Assembly: GCA_964593795.1 (NCBI GenBank)
Contig: CAZQJC010000149.1
Coordinates: 28,409 to 92,408, forward strand
DNA from: JAHFDS01 sp964593795
Lineage (GTDB): Bacteria > Myxococcota_A > Polyangia > JAHFDS01
Length of the DNA: 64,000 nucleotides
Direction: 5' to 3'
This document shows positions 16,204 through 24,847 of the stretch, in pieces. A model generated the notes under the pieces. It was given only the letters and a program-made list of their open reading frames with translations, had not been told where the DNA came from and did no database searches. The number at the start of each line of letters is the position of its first letter. Position 1 is the first letter of the stretch. Position numbers and translations under genes: made by a program.

Positions 16204-17826
16204 TCAGGCCTCCACCGCAGAGACGAGGAACGCGAGGGTCATCGCGACGCCTCGTTCGACGAGGTCGCGCATGCGCGGCAGGCTCTGCGCGTGCTCGTGG
16301 TAGTAGGTGATCGCCGCGTACTTGAGCCCGTCGGCGATGGCCCCGGCGTCGCCCAGCGCGTACGCCATCGACTGCCGCACGTCGAACGGCCAGGCGTCGA
16401 CCAGGCCGAGGCCCATCGCCGCGGTCGCGACGTCGCGCGTCTCGATGGCGAGCCGGGTCACCAGATCGCGCACGGGCACATCGGTCTTGGGGCGGCCGTG
16501 CGCGGCGCGCCACGCGAGGATGTCCTGCCGGTAGGTGAACGCGCGAGCGAGGATGCGCTTGGCCTGCGCGAGCTGGGCGGCGCGCTCGCCGCCCGCGGCC
16601 GCGTCGTCGGTGACGGGCGCGTGGTGCTGGCGCAGCCTCGGCCAGAGCTGCGCCTCGGCGTCCTCGTAGGGGCGGTGCCCCCAGCCGGTCACCCCGATGA
16701 CATGGTGCGGGGCACACGCGTCTCCGATGGCGTGCAACGGGAACTTCAGGTTCTCGAAGCGCTTGGGGCCGGTAACCGTGGCGGCGTCGGCGCGGAAGCG
16801 ATCCCATCCGTACTTGCCGAGGTTGTCGACCGGCTCGAGCGCGGTCAGGCCAAGCGGCAGCGCCTGCCACAGGCTCTTGCTGCGGTGCTTCGTGTCGCGG
16901 TGGAAGTCGTTGCCGGCGGTGATCTCGTAGTGCTTCGGTCCGTCGCTGCCGTCGTAGTCGATCGAGAGGCCGGTCGCGCTCGAGAAGACGTAGATGGCGA
17001 GATCGACGGGATCCACCTGGGGCACGCCGGCGAGCGCGGGGCCGAACCAGCCGGCCTGCAGGTAGTACAAGCCCTGCCGGTCGTCGAACTCGTTGTCGAT
17101 GAGCGGGCTCTCCTGGACGTTGATGAAGTGCCAGACCGTCGTGAACGGATCGCCCGAGATGTCCCCGATTCCGGGGATGAGCCCCTCGATCTTCGTCACG
17201 ACGTCGGCCTCGCTCGCCAGGTCACCTGCGTCGCCGACGCAGTCGTCACCACCGAAGATGAGCTCGTAGCCGCACACGAACGGGACCAGCAGCGAGCCCA
17301 CGGCCGTCTTCCAGGCCTTCTCCCAGATCTTCTTGACCTCGCCGAGGCCGAGGGCGCTGGTCGGGCGGATCCACAAGTGCGAGTCGTCGTGGTTGCCGTC
17401 CACCGCCGCGGCCAGATCACCGAGCGCGCGGCCGACGCTGGGCGAGGTGCCCCCGAACCCGGAGGCCGCGAGCTCGTTGAACACGCCCCCCGGCTTGTAC
17501 GAGGTGATCGCCACGGGCTCGACACCCGCGAGCTGTCCGACGGCCTTCGACACGTCGAGCAGGAACTGGTTCCACTGGGTGGCATCGACGCCGGCCGGAG
17601 CCGCAGTCACGATCGGGTACTGGCTGGAAGCCGGCGGGAACATGCGCTCGTTGGCGGTCCAGCGTGCGACCTGGTAGGCGAGATCGACGATGTCGCGGTG
17701 GACGTCGCCGTTGTGGGCCGATGCGACCCGGGGGACGGCGAGCTGCACGGCGAGGCCCGCGGCCAGCAGCGCGGCGGCGCGGCCTCGGCGTCGGCGAGGG
17801 TTTGGGTCTTCGAGCTTTCTGGACAT
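16204..17826 (-). CDS. Exported zinc-dependent phospholipase C/S1-P1 nuclease-like protein
   Basis: The 540-residue product has a basic, Arg-rich signal peptide (about residues 10-38) and a mature N-terminus starting AHNGDVH. It keeps the ligand pattern of the trinuclear zinc enzymes: an early NHDDSHLW, then FPLHAIGDACAPHH (H-x3-D-x5-H) and, nine residues on, GHRPYE (H-x3-E). This is the arrangement in bacterial phospholipase C and S1/P1 nucleases. It is longer than those enzymes (about 250-400 residues), so extra domains are inserted. The substrate could be lipid or nucleic acid; predation or envelope turnover would fit. GGAGG lies 6 bases before the ATG. Two basic pairs before the hydrophobic core may allow Tat export. 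Confidence 0.7.
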   Translation of the reverse strand: MSRKLEDPNPRRRRGRAAALLAAGLAVQLAVPRVASAHNGDVHRDIVDLAYQVARWTANERMFPPASSQYPIVTAAPAGVDATQWNQFLLDVSKAVGQLAGVEPVAITSYKPGGVFNELAASGFGGTSPSVGRALGDLAAAVDGNHDDSHLWIRPTSALGLGEVKKIWEKAWKTAVGSLLVPFVCGYELIFGGDDCVGDAGDLASEADVVTKIEGLIPGIGDISGDPFTTVWHFINVQESPLIDNEFDDRQGLYYLQAGWFGPALAGVPQVDPVDLAIYVFSSATGLSIDYDGSDGPKHYEITAGNDFHRDTKHRSKSLWQALPLGLTALEPVDNLGKYGWDRFRADAATVTGPKRFENLKFPLHAIGDACAPHHVIGVTGWGHRPYEDAEAQLWPRLRQHHAPVTDDAAAGGERAAQLAQAKRILARAFTYRQDILAWRAAHGRPKTDVPVRDLVTRLAIETRDVATAAMGLGLVDAWPFDVRQSMAYALGDAGAIADGLKYAAITYYHEHAQSLPRMRDLVERGVAMTLAFLVSAVEA

Positions 17827-17972
17827 CGGAACCTCCTGGCGCACCTCCAAGAGCAGGTGCGGTGCCAGGCGGGGATGCGGTGCAACGTGCTGGAATCGCT
17901 GCGCGCGACTGCGCCACACTGGCGGCGACGACGCCAGCTTGGCGCGACGGCGGCGGCCGCCCCCTCGCCGCC

Positions 17973-19172
17973 TCAGCGGCCGACGGGCGCGGCGTCCTCC
18001 ACCACCCTGGCCCGCAGCGCCTCCGGCAGCGTCTCGACCCGGGTCGTGCGGTGGCACCGGATCACCTGGAGGTGCGGGTAGCAGGGGACGTCCGACAGAT
18101 CGTCGCCGCCGAGGAGAACGAGCTCGCGCAGGGCCGGCAGGTCGGGTGGGAACGGCCCGGTGGCCTTCTTCGCGAAGAAGTCGATCGTGAGCACCTCGAG
18201 GGCCGGACACGCGGACAGCGCGCGAAGATCGGTGCCCGCGTAGACCGTGAGCTCGCGTAGCGCGGGTTGCTCGCTCATCGCGAGCCGATCCCACGCTGCG
18301 AGGGTCGCCGAACGCAGCCCGGGCAGCGTCTCGAGGACGAGGTCGAACGCGAAGATGTCGAGCCTCCTCAGCGTGCCCAGCCGCGACGGGACCCGGACCC
18401 GGGGCGCCGTGACGCCCTTGACGCGGAGCGACTCGAGCGTCGGGCTCACGCGCAGGAGCAGGCTCGATAGCTCCTCGCCGGTGTCGCCGTGCGCGACGAG
18501 GTGCGTCAGCGATCGAAGCCCGGAGAGCGACTCCAGCCCCGCGAGCGCGGCAGCGCAGGCCGCGTCCAGCGTCAGCTCGCCGAGCGACCGGGACAGCGCG
18601 CCCCCGAGCGCCACCGCAGGCACCGGCCCGGAGGCGTCGGGGAACCGCAGCGTCAGGCTGGCCAACCACGGAGGGAGCGTGAGCGCGTCGAACCCCCGGG
18701 TCAGCGACAGCGCTTCGAGGGTTCGCAGGGCGCCGCAGAACTTTCCCCCCTGGCATGGATACTCGACCTCGAGCGAACGGAGCCTGGGAAACGCGGAGAG
18801 CGGCTCGAGGTCGACGCGGTGCTCGGGGAAGGTGGTGGGCGGACCGTAGAGCAGCCGGAGCGAGGTCAGGCTGTCTCGCAGCGCCGCCGCTCGGCTGCCC
18901 GGGGGCGCCGCGGCGAGCACCTCGATGAGCGGCTGCGCATAGACGTAGGAGTCGGTGATGACCGTGTCGTAAAGGCCATCGTAGCTCGAGATGCTGCGAT
19001 GGCACACCTCGCGCAGCGGGCCTCGCACGTCGGGCTCGCCCTCCTCGATCACCGTCTCCCCGAGCAGCGCGTCGAACAGCTGTGCGTCGCCTGCCCGGAG
19101 CGCCGCTCGCGCCGCGGTCCCCTCCGCCGAGAGGGGATCGGCGAGGCCCTCGACCAGTGCCTGCAGGCTCAA
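17973..19172 (-). CDS. Leucine-rich-repeat-like protein
   Basis: The 399-residue product has no signal peptide and is probably cytoplasmic. After an N-terminal helical part it carries at least eight loose repeats with the L-x-x-L-x-L or L-R-x-L-x-V pattern (for example FPRLRSLEVEYPC, LRTLEALSLTRGF, LGTLRRLDIFAFD and LPALRELVLLGG), typical of leucine-rich repeat solenoids used for protein binding. The proposed start is a TTG at 19172, behind GGAGG with an 8-base gap. Its T overlaps the end of a 20-codon upstream frame. Confidence 0.65.
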   Translation of the reverse strand: MSLQALVEGLADPLSAEGTAARAALRAGDAQLFDALLGETVIEEGEPDVRGPLREVCHRSISSYDGLYDTVITDSYVYAQPLIEVLAAAPPGSRAAALRDSLTSLRLLYGPPTTFPEHRVDLEPLSAFPRLRSLEVEYPCQGGKFCGALRTLEALSLTRGFDALTLPPWLASLTLRFPDASGPVPAVALGGALSRSLGELTLDAACAAALAGLESLSGLRSLTHLVAHGDTGEELSSLLLRVSPTLESLRVKGVTAPRVRVPSRLGTLRRLDIFAFDLVLETLPGLRSATLAAWDRLAMSEQPALRELTVYAGTDLRALSACPALEVLTIDFFAKKATGPFPPDLPALRELVLLGGDDLSDVPCYPHLQVIRCHRTTRVETLPEALRARVVEDAAPVGR

Positions 19173-19231
19173 CCGAGGGACCTCCGCTGCACCGCGGCGG
19201 CGAGGACGTCGGGGGCGTCGGCGCTCTTCAT
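19169..19231 (-). CDS. Possible 20-aa leader peptide overlapping the LRR gene start
   Basis: An ATG at 19231 opens a frame of 20 codons beginning MKSADAPDVL. Its TGA shares bases with the TTG start of the LRR gene (TTGA). A TAGGAT box lies 10 bases before this ATG. This would be a leaderless mini-frame whose termination re-starts translation at the weak TTG. It is too short to judge by codon usage, so it remains speculative. Confidence 0.25.
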   Translation of the reverse strand: MKSADAPDVLAAAVQRRSLG

Positions 19232-19241
19232 CCCGTGAGGC

Positions 19242-19247
19242 ATCCTA
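19242..19247 (-). promoter_or_regulatory. TAGGAT, candidate -10 box upstream of the LRR gene
   Basis: TAGGAT on the minus strand ends 10 bases before the ATG of the 20-codon frame and about 70 bases before the LRR TTG. Confidence 0.35.
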
Positions 19248-19334
19248 CTGCGATGTCCCCACCGCGATCTGGAGGGCCTTCGGTGCATAGTCGTCCCGTA
19301 CCGCGCGCCCTTGTGTCGGAGAAAGGCGGTCAGC

Positions 19335-20060
19335 TTGCCCGAGATCCACGTCCATATCGGCTCCCTGGTCGCGCAGGGGCCCTCGGAGGCTGGGTGGTTG
19401 ACGCTCTGCGAGCTCCTCGGTGCGCTCGAGGACCCCGGGGAGATCGCCGCCGCGGTGAGGCGATGGCGCGAGCCGCTGGCGGGCTGGCCCGCGCGCCTGA
19501 GGCGTTCGAGCGCGAGCACCAAGCGATGGCTCGAGGCCCTGTTCGACCGGGTGGTCGATCCGCGGCTCGAGCTCCTCGGCTGGGCTTCGATGTCGCAGAC
19601 GACGGAATACCCGTGGAACGATCCGCGCCAGTTCTCGCTTTCGTTCCGCCACCTGCTGCTCGCGTGGGCGCGTCACCTCCAGCCGGGCTTCGCGCCACCC
19701 GACGTGCTCCGCTACGACAGGTCGGACGGCGCCCACGCCGCCGGTTGTGGTGGCGGTTGGGCTGCTTCGGCCTGGGGAGACGAGGCCCGCGGCGTCACCT
19801 ACGAGGACACGTGGATCGAGCATGCCGCGGATGACGAGAGCGACGACGTCTGAGCGGTGTACGGCCTCGAGCCGGGCCTCGCGCTCACGATGCGCCACTG
19901 GGATCGCGGCAGCGGCCATTTCACGCTGGAGCTGGAGGGACCTACCCCCGCGGTCCTCGAGATCGCGCTCGCCTGGGGCCGTTTCCTGCACGACACGCCT
20001 CCGCTCACGACCGAGGCCGCGCTCGCGCACCTCGAGTCGAGCCGAGTGCCCTGGCGCTGA
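19335..20060 (+). pseudogene. Unknown gene split by an in-frame TGA, or two adjacent genes
   Basis: The first part (19335-19853, about 172 residues from a TTG behind GGAGAAAGG) begins LPEIHVHIGSL and ends in an acidic tail. The second part starts with GTG at 19857 and runs to 20060 (67 residues, MYGLEPGLAL to SSRVPWR). Both are in the same frame and separated only by TGA-GCG, so one nonsense mutation would explain the split. Both parts read as real protein with normal composition. The alternative is two cotranscribed genes, because the GTG is a possible start. I recognise no family. It lies divergent to the LRR gene. Confidence 0.5.
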
Positions 20061-20079
20061 GGCCGCGGGGAGATGACGA

Positions 20080-20409
20080 TTGAGACGATTCTCGTCTTGC
20101 GACGCCGAGATCAGCCTCTACGGCCCGCGGACGGCGCGGAAGACGAACACCGGCTTCGTCCCCCTGCTGAACGTCCACGTCGAGTGGCGCCCCGGGGGCG
20201 GCCCGCTCGGAGTCGTCCTCGACGCGGATGCGCTCGCCGCGCCGCAGGGGCGAGCCGAGGACATCTTGCTGGCGGCGACGTGGGCCGTCAGCGATGCGGT
20301 CGTGCTCCGGGTCGGCTACCGGACCGTCGAGGGTGGCGCCGACAACGACACGGTCTACAACTTCGCCTGGCTGCACTACGCGGTGGGCGGCGTGGCGCTG
20401 CGATTCTGA
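20080..20409 (+). pseudogene. Probable remnant of an outer-membrane barrel gene
   Basis: The frame encodes up to 109 residues without a signal peptide. Its last 70 residues look like the final strands of an outer-membrane barrel (VVLRVGYRTVEGG, NFAWLHYAVGGVALRF) and end in Phe, the usual barrel-assembly signal. The frame is closed by TGA just before the TTG at 20080, so no export signal can be joined. A true short gene cannot be excluded because GGGGAGA precedes the TTG. Confidence 0.45.
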
Positions 20410-20531
20410 GCGAGCTCCGTGTCCTCAGACCGGCACGTACCGCGCGCCGCCGGTGCGAAGGGCGCACGCCCCCGAGGGCGACGGCTCGGAGCCGAGACTT
20501 CCTGGATTGCTCGTTCTCGACGCGGCGGGCC

Positions 20532-21305
20532 TCAGCGCTGTCGGAGGTCCGCGACCACGCGCCCGTCGAGCAGCTTGATCTGCCGGTCGGTTCGCTCTGC
20601 GAAGGCGGGATCGTGCGTCACCATGATGACCGTCCTGCCTTCCCGTCGAGCCAGCTCGCTGAAGACCTCGAACACGAGCGCGCCGTTCCTCGAGTCGAGG
20701 TTGCCCGTCGGTTCGTCTGCGAGGATCAGCGCCGGATCGTTGGCCACCGCGCGTGCGATCGACACGCGCTGCTGCTGTCCGCCCGACAGCTGGCCCGGGC
20801 GGCGCTTCCACAGCTCGGCCAGGCCGAGCACCCCGAGCACGTCGTACGCGCGCTGTTCCGCGTCGGCCTCGGGCACGCCGCGCCGGAGCATCGGCAGCGC
20901 CACGTTCTCGAGCACCGTGAACTCGGGCAAGAGGAAGTGGAACTGGAAGACGAACCCGAGGCGCTCGTTGCGGAAGGCCGCGCGATCGTCGTCGTCGAGC
21001 CCGGACACCTCGACGCCGTCGAGCCAGATCTCGCCCTCGCTCGGCCGGTCGAGCGCGCCGAGCAGGTAGAGCAAGGTCGACTTCCCGCTGCCGCTCGGCC
21101 CCGTCAGCGCCACGAACTCCCCGCGCCGGATCTCGATCGTGATGTCGTGCAGGATGATCTGCGCCGCCGCGCCCGCGCCTCCGAGCACGCGGTAGGTCCC
21201 GCGCGTCGCGACGAGGACGTCCCGAGGTGGTGGGCCCTCTGCGTGGGCGCGGTGCGACTCCGGCGGCAGGAGCGCCGCCTCGTCGAAGCCCGGACCCCGC
21301 GTCAT
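20532..21305 (-). CDS. ABC transporter ATP-binding protein, LolD/MacB-type
   Basis: The 257-residue product is a full nucleotide-binding domain after an N-terminal extension of about 35 residues. It has Walker A GPSGSGKST, Q-loop FVFQFHFLLPE, signature LSGGQQQRVSIARA, Walker B ALILADEPTGNLD and switch His MVTHD. The sequence class is the LolD/MacB/FtsE group that works with FtsX-type permeases as mechanotransmitters rather than channels. The ATG overlaps the stop of the permease gene (ATGA). It is the last gene of a three-gene operon with the adaptor and permease. Confidence 0.92.
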   Translation of the reverse strand: MTRGPGFDEAALLPPESHRAHAEGPPPRDVLVATRGTYRVLGGAGAAAQIILHDITIEIRRGEFVALTGPSGSGKSTLLYLLGALDRPSEGEIWLDGVEVSGLDDDDRAAFRNERLGFVFQFHFLLPEFTVLENVALPMLRRGVPEADAEQRAYDVLGVLGLAELWKRRPGQLSGGQQQRVSIARAVANDPALILADEPTGNLDSRNGALVFEVFSELARREGRTVIMVTHDPAFAERTDRQIKLLDGRVVADLRQR

Positions 21306-22576
21306 CCGATCTGGCCCCGCAGCACGTCCACGGGCTCGACGCGAGAGCCGCGCCAGGCGGGCAGGAGCGACGCGATCACGCCGACGACCAGGGCGAACCC
21401 GAGCCCCCAGAGGTAGAACCTCGGATCGTCCCAGATGAGGAAGGTGTCGCTCTTGACGAGCCCCTCGGTGTGCACGCGCAGCTTGCCGAGCTGTCCGAGC
21501 GCGACCTTGCCGAGGACGTCGCCGAGCACGCCGCCGAGGAGCGCGATCACGACGCCCTGCAGGAGGAAGATGCGCAGGATGTCGCCGCGGCGAAAGCCCA
21601 CCGAGCGCAGGATCGCGATGTCGCGCTGCTTCTGCAGCACGATCATGATCTGGATCGCGAGGATGCCGAAGCCGCCGACCAGCAGGATCGCGCCGATGAC
21701 GAACCCGATGATCATGTTCTGCATCTCGAAGAGCGCGAGGAAGTTCGCGTTGGTCTCCTTCCAGCTCTCGGCGTCGTAACCGAACATCCGCTCGACCCGC
21801 GCCGTCACCAGGACGGCCCTCTCGGGATCCCGCAGGCGGACCTCGATGCGGCCGATGGTGTCGGGGCGGCCGAGCAGCGTCTGCGCCGTGCGCAGGAGCG
21901 CGTAGCCGCGCGCCTTGTCGACCGGCGGCACCCCGGCCTCGTAGATGGCGACGATCTTGAGGTCGAGCGGCTGCCCCCCGGGAGCCGCCGCGTGCACCAC
22001 GTCGCCGAGCCGGAGGCCGAGGTCCTGCGCGACGCCGCTGCCCACCGCGAGGCCGTCCGTGGCGATCGCGAGCGTCGCGAAGCTTCCGGCTTGCGTGTAC
22101 TGGCTGATGGGCGTGACCCGCTCCTGCTTGTCGGGGTCGATCCCGCGCAGATCGATGGACTTCGTCTTGCCGCCGTACTCGACGAGCACCATCCCCGCGA
22201 GGGAGCCCGCGGCCCCCTCGACCTCGGGTAGCTGCCGCAACGCGGCCGCGATCTCCTCCGGGCGCTTGATGCGCGCCTGCCGATCGCTGGGGCTCTGGTG
22301 GGCCACCCGGGCGGCGACGAAGTGACCCGTGTAGCGGGCGAGGAGCGGAGGCTCCGGCCGCAGCTCGGTGTCGAAGATCGTCACGTGCGGGCTGATCTTC
22401 AGGATCGACTGCGTGAACTTCTGCTGGAAGCCCTGCATGATCCCGTTCATCGCGATGAGCGTGAGGACGCCGAGCGTCACTCCGCCCACGGCGATGCCGT
22501 TGAGCAGCTTGCGATCCCACAGCTGCCTGAGCGCGACGAACGCGATGGTTCGCACCTGGTGCGCCGGGAAGCTCAC
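21302..22576 (-). CDS. FtsX-type ABC permease, LolC/LolE/MacB-like
   Basis: The 424-residue product has the MacB topology: one N-terminal membrane helix (about residues 25-45), a large periplasmic domain of about 230 residues, and three C-terminal helices around residues 290-410. The end motif P-A-W-R-G-S-R-V-E-P-V-D-V-L-R is the family signature. The order adaptor-permease-ATPase and the single permease gene suggest a MacAB-like tripartite exporter with separate permease and ATPase, or lipoprotein transport. The GTG at 22576 overlaps the adaptor's TGA (GTGA). An upstream frame extension is a shadow of the adaptor gene. Confidence 0.9.
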   Translation of the reverse strand: MSFPAHQVRTIAFVALRQLWDRKLLNGIAVGGVTLGVLTLIAMNGIMQGFQQKFTQSILKISPHVTIFDTELRPEPPLLARYTGHFVAARVAHQSPSDRQARIKRPEEIAAALRQLPEVEGAAGSLAGMVLVEYGGKTKSIDLRGIDPDKQERVTPISQYTQAGSFATLAIATDGLAVGSGVAQDLGLRLGDVVHAAAPGGQPLDLKIVAIYEAGVPPVDKARGYALLRTAQTLLGRPDTIGRIEVRLRDPERAVLVTARVERMFGYDAESWKETNANFLALFEMQNMIIGFVIGAILLVGGFGILAIQIMIVLQKQRDIAILRSVGFRRGDILRIFLLQGVVIALLGGVLGDVLGKVALGQLGKLRVHTEGLVKSDTFLIWDDPRFYLWGLGFALVVGVIASLLPAWRGSRVEPVDVLRGQIG

Positions 22577-23877
22577 AGCGAGGCGCCGCCCGCCGGTGCC
22601 CTGGGCGGCACGGCCTTCGGGTTCGCGGCCTGGACCGTGACCGTCACCCGCGCGCCCGCCTGCAGGCCCTCCATCCCGCTGACGACCACCGGATCCCCCT
22701 CTTCGAGCCCTGACCGGACCTCGACGCGAAGCATGTCGCGCACGCCGATCTCCGGCGTGCGGCGCTCCACCCGGCCGCTTCGCACGACCCACACGGCGTT
22801 CGCCCCGTCGAACGCCTCCGCGGGCGCGAGGAGGGCGCCCCCGTGCTCGTCCACGAGCAGGTTCACCTCGCCGCTCATGCCGCTGCGCAGCCCCGCGGGC
22901 GCGTCGAGGAGGCGCACCTTGACCAGGAACGACTTCTTGGCCCGGTCCGCGTCCGGGAGGATCTCGAAGACCTCGCCGCGGAAGACCTGCCTCGGGAACG
23001 CGTAGAGCGAGACCGCGGCGCGCTTGCCGACCGTGAGGCGGCCGATGTCAGCCTCGTCGACGGCGCACTCGAGCACGAGCTTGCTCACGTCGCCGATGCG
23101 GAAGAGCGGCCCGTTCTGCGGCACCACCTCGCCGGGCTCGACGAGCCGCACGAGGACGACCCCGCCGATCGGCGCGCGGACCTCCGCGTCGGCCAGTCGC
23201 GCCGCGAGCTCCGACACCGCCGCCTTCGACCCGCTCGAACGCGCGGTCAGCTCGATGCGCAGCGATCTCGCCTGGGCGCGCTGGGAGTCGAGCTGCGCCT
23301 CGAGCACCGCGTGGTTGTTCTCGGCGCGGTCGAGGTCGGCGCGGGTCGCGGCCCCGGACGCGGCGAGCTTGCGCAGTCGATCCCGCTCCTCGCGGGCGTT
23401 CTTGAGCGAGGCCTCGGTCATGCGTACCTGGGCCTCGATCATCGCGAGCTGCGGGGACGCAGGCGCGGCCTGCAGCTCGGCGGCCCAGCGATCCACCTTG
23501 CCCTTCTCGAGCTGATGGCGCAGCGCCGGGCTGTCGATGACGGCGAGCAGGTCGCCCTTGCGGACGGTCGAGCCCTCGCGTACCTCCAGCGCCCGGATGG
23601 CGCCGGCCAGCTTCGCCTTGACCGTCACGCGGTCGAAGGCCTCGACGGTCGCGGTGGCGTAGACGGCGTCGATGGCGGTGCCTCGCACCACTGGCGTGAC
23701 GACCACCGGCCGTGGCCGGAGCTGCGACCACACGACCGTGCCTCCGGCCGCAAGGAGCAGGAGCCCGAACGCGAGGCGCCCCCGCTTGCGCCGTCGGGTC
23801 GGCTGGAAGCGCGGGCCCGTCGCGGGAGGCCGGGGAGCCGGCCCGGGCCCGGCCGGGGGATCAGCGCTGGCGCTCAC
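22573..23877 (-). CDS. Periplasmic adaptor (membrane fusion protein), MacA/HlyD family
   Basis: The 434-residue product has a cytoplasmic Pro-rich start, one membrane helix (RGRLAFGLLLLAAGGTVVW, about residues 33-51) and the adaptor modules in order: a split lipoyl domain (REGSTVRKGDLLAVIDSPALR and APIGGVVLVRLVEPGEVV), a helical hairpin of about 110 residues with coiled-coil heptads, a beta-barrel and a membrane-proximal domain. It would bridge the inner-membrane permease to an outer-membrane TolC; no tolC is in this operon, so that partner is encoded elsewhere. GTG start directly after a TAGGGT box. Confidence 0.92.
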   Translation of the reverse strand: MSASADPPAGPGPAPRPPATGPRFQPTRRRKRGRLAFGLLLLAAGGTVVWSQLRPRPVVVTPVVRGTAIDAVYATATVEAFDRVTVKAKLAGAIRALEVREGSTVRKGDLLAVIDSPALRHQLEKGKVDRWAAELQAAPASPQLAMIEAQVRMTEASLKNAREERDRLRKLAASGAATRADLDRAENNHAVLEAQLDSQRAQARSLRIELTARSSGSKAAVSELAARLADAEVRAPIGGVVLVRLVEPGEVVPQNGPLFRIGDVSKLVLECAVDEADIGRLTVGKRAAVSLYAFPRQVFRGEVFEILPDADRAKKSFLVKVRLLDAPAGLRSGMSGEVNLLVDEHGGALLAPAEAFDGANAVWVVRSGRVERRTPEIGVRDMLRVEVRSGLEEGDPVVVSGMEGLQAGARVTVTVQAANPKAVPPRAPAGGASL

Positions 23878-23883
23878 AGGCCA

Positions 23884-23889
23884 ACCCTA
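23884..23889 (-). promoter_or_regulatory. TAGGGT, candidate -10 box of the MacA-like operon
   Basis: TAGGGT on the minus strand ends 6 bases before the GTG at 23877. No ribosome site lies between. Confidence 0.45.
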
Positions 23890-24217
23890 GCCGCTGGCTC
23901 CCCCGCGCGCCACGCGACGTGTCGGACCGTGGCCGCACGTCAGCGGCGGTCGAGGACCTGGTTGCGGCCGTGCGCGATCCCGACTGCAACGACATCTACA
24001 TCGGTCAGTCAAGGAGCACCACGCCGCCCTCGCCAGGCACCAGCTGGCCGAGGGGACGTTCCACGCGGCGCTCGCGGCCGTGGCGACCCTGAGCCGGGCA
24101 TCGCTCCAGGCGGCGGTGGATCGCCTCGCGCGCCGGAGGTCCGCGGGGCGCGAAATCCTGATGCGTCACGATCTGCGACCGAGGTCCAGTCCCTCGGGTG
24201 ACGAGTCACTTGCTGGG
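23890..24217. other. Gene-free stretch with coding-like debris
   Basis: No intact gene is visible. On the plus strand two short stretches in different frames look like former protein: DLVAAVRDPDCNDIYIG near 23960-24005 and, shifted one frame, ALARHQLAEGTFHAALAAV and following near 24020-24170. This is compatible with a frameshifted fragment of an unrecognised gene beside the toxin-antitoxin pair. Confidence 0.3.
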
Positions 24218-24841
24218 CTACACGACGACGTAGCCGAAGCGGAGGGCGGCCGCGTCGATGAGTGACGCGAGGGCTGGATCAGCGAGCGACCTGTGGAACG
24301 CGGGCGCCTTCGGCATTGCGTCCGCGCAGCGCTCGTACAGCGCGAGGGCATCCCGGTTCGCGTCCATCGAGGAACAGTAGGCAAGCCCCTCGATGTCGGG
24401 ATACGCGGAGTACAGGGCCGCCGACCACCGGCGGGCGCGAGCTCGCGCGCCGGAGTGAATCGCGGTCGAGGCCCCCGCCTTCGTCACCCACGCGCCTGTG
24501 AGGTCATGGAGGGCGAGGTCGCGCGTGATGCGAAAGCCCACGAGCCACGGCTCGCGATCGTGGCGGTCGATGGTGCGCGTTGCCTGGTAGACCTCGGCCA
24601 GGCAGGTCGGCCCCGCCTTCGCCGCGTAGAGGATCGCGCGAGCCTGTGCCCGCGGCGGTGAGAGATGGTGGTCGAATCGTGCGTCGGTGGGCCCGAAGCC
24701 TCGAAAGGTGTTCCAGGCGGTGGGACGAGAGCCTCCGCGGAAGTAGACCCGCCAGAGCAGGGAACCGGCTGGCAGTCGCGAGATCGCGGGCCCCAGCGCC
24801 TGCAGCGCCGGCTTTCGGGGAGGCTCGGGGAACTTGGCCAC
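24218..24841 (-). CDS. RES-domain toxin
   Basis: The 207-residue product is a RES-domain protein, the toxin of RES-Xre type II toxin-antitoxin systems, which degrade NAD+. The name-giving residues are visible: Arg31 in LWRVYF, Glu83 in CLAEVYQATRT and Ser157/158 in AYCSSMDANRDAL. The opening PAGSLLWRVYFRGG and the middle GAWVTKAGASTAI are typical. The GTG start lies 6 bases after the stop of the antitoxin gene, the usual order with antitoxin first. Surrounding transposase remnants point to horizontal acquisition. Confidence 0.85.
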   Translation of the reverse strand: MAKFPEPPRKPALQALGPAISRLPAGSLLWRVYFRGGSRPTAWNTFRGFGPTDARFDHHLSPPRAQARAILYAAKAGPTCLAEVYQATRTIDRHDREPWLVGFRITRDLALHDLTGAWVTKAGASTAIHSGARARARRWSAALYSAYPDIEGLAYCSSMDANRDALALYERCADAMPKAPAFHRSLADPALASLIDAAALRFGYVVV

Positions 24842-24847
24842 GATCGC

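Noticed and set aside
19851..19853. Selenocysteine codon in the split gene
   Set aside because: No hairpin resembling a bacterial insertion element was seen right after the TGA, and the flanks suggest no redox site.
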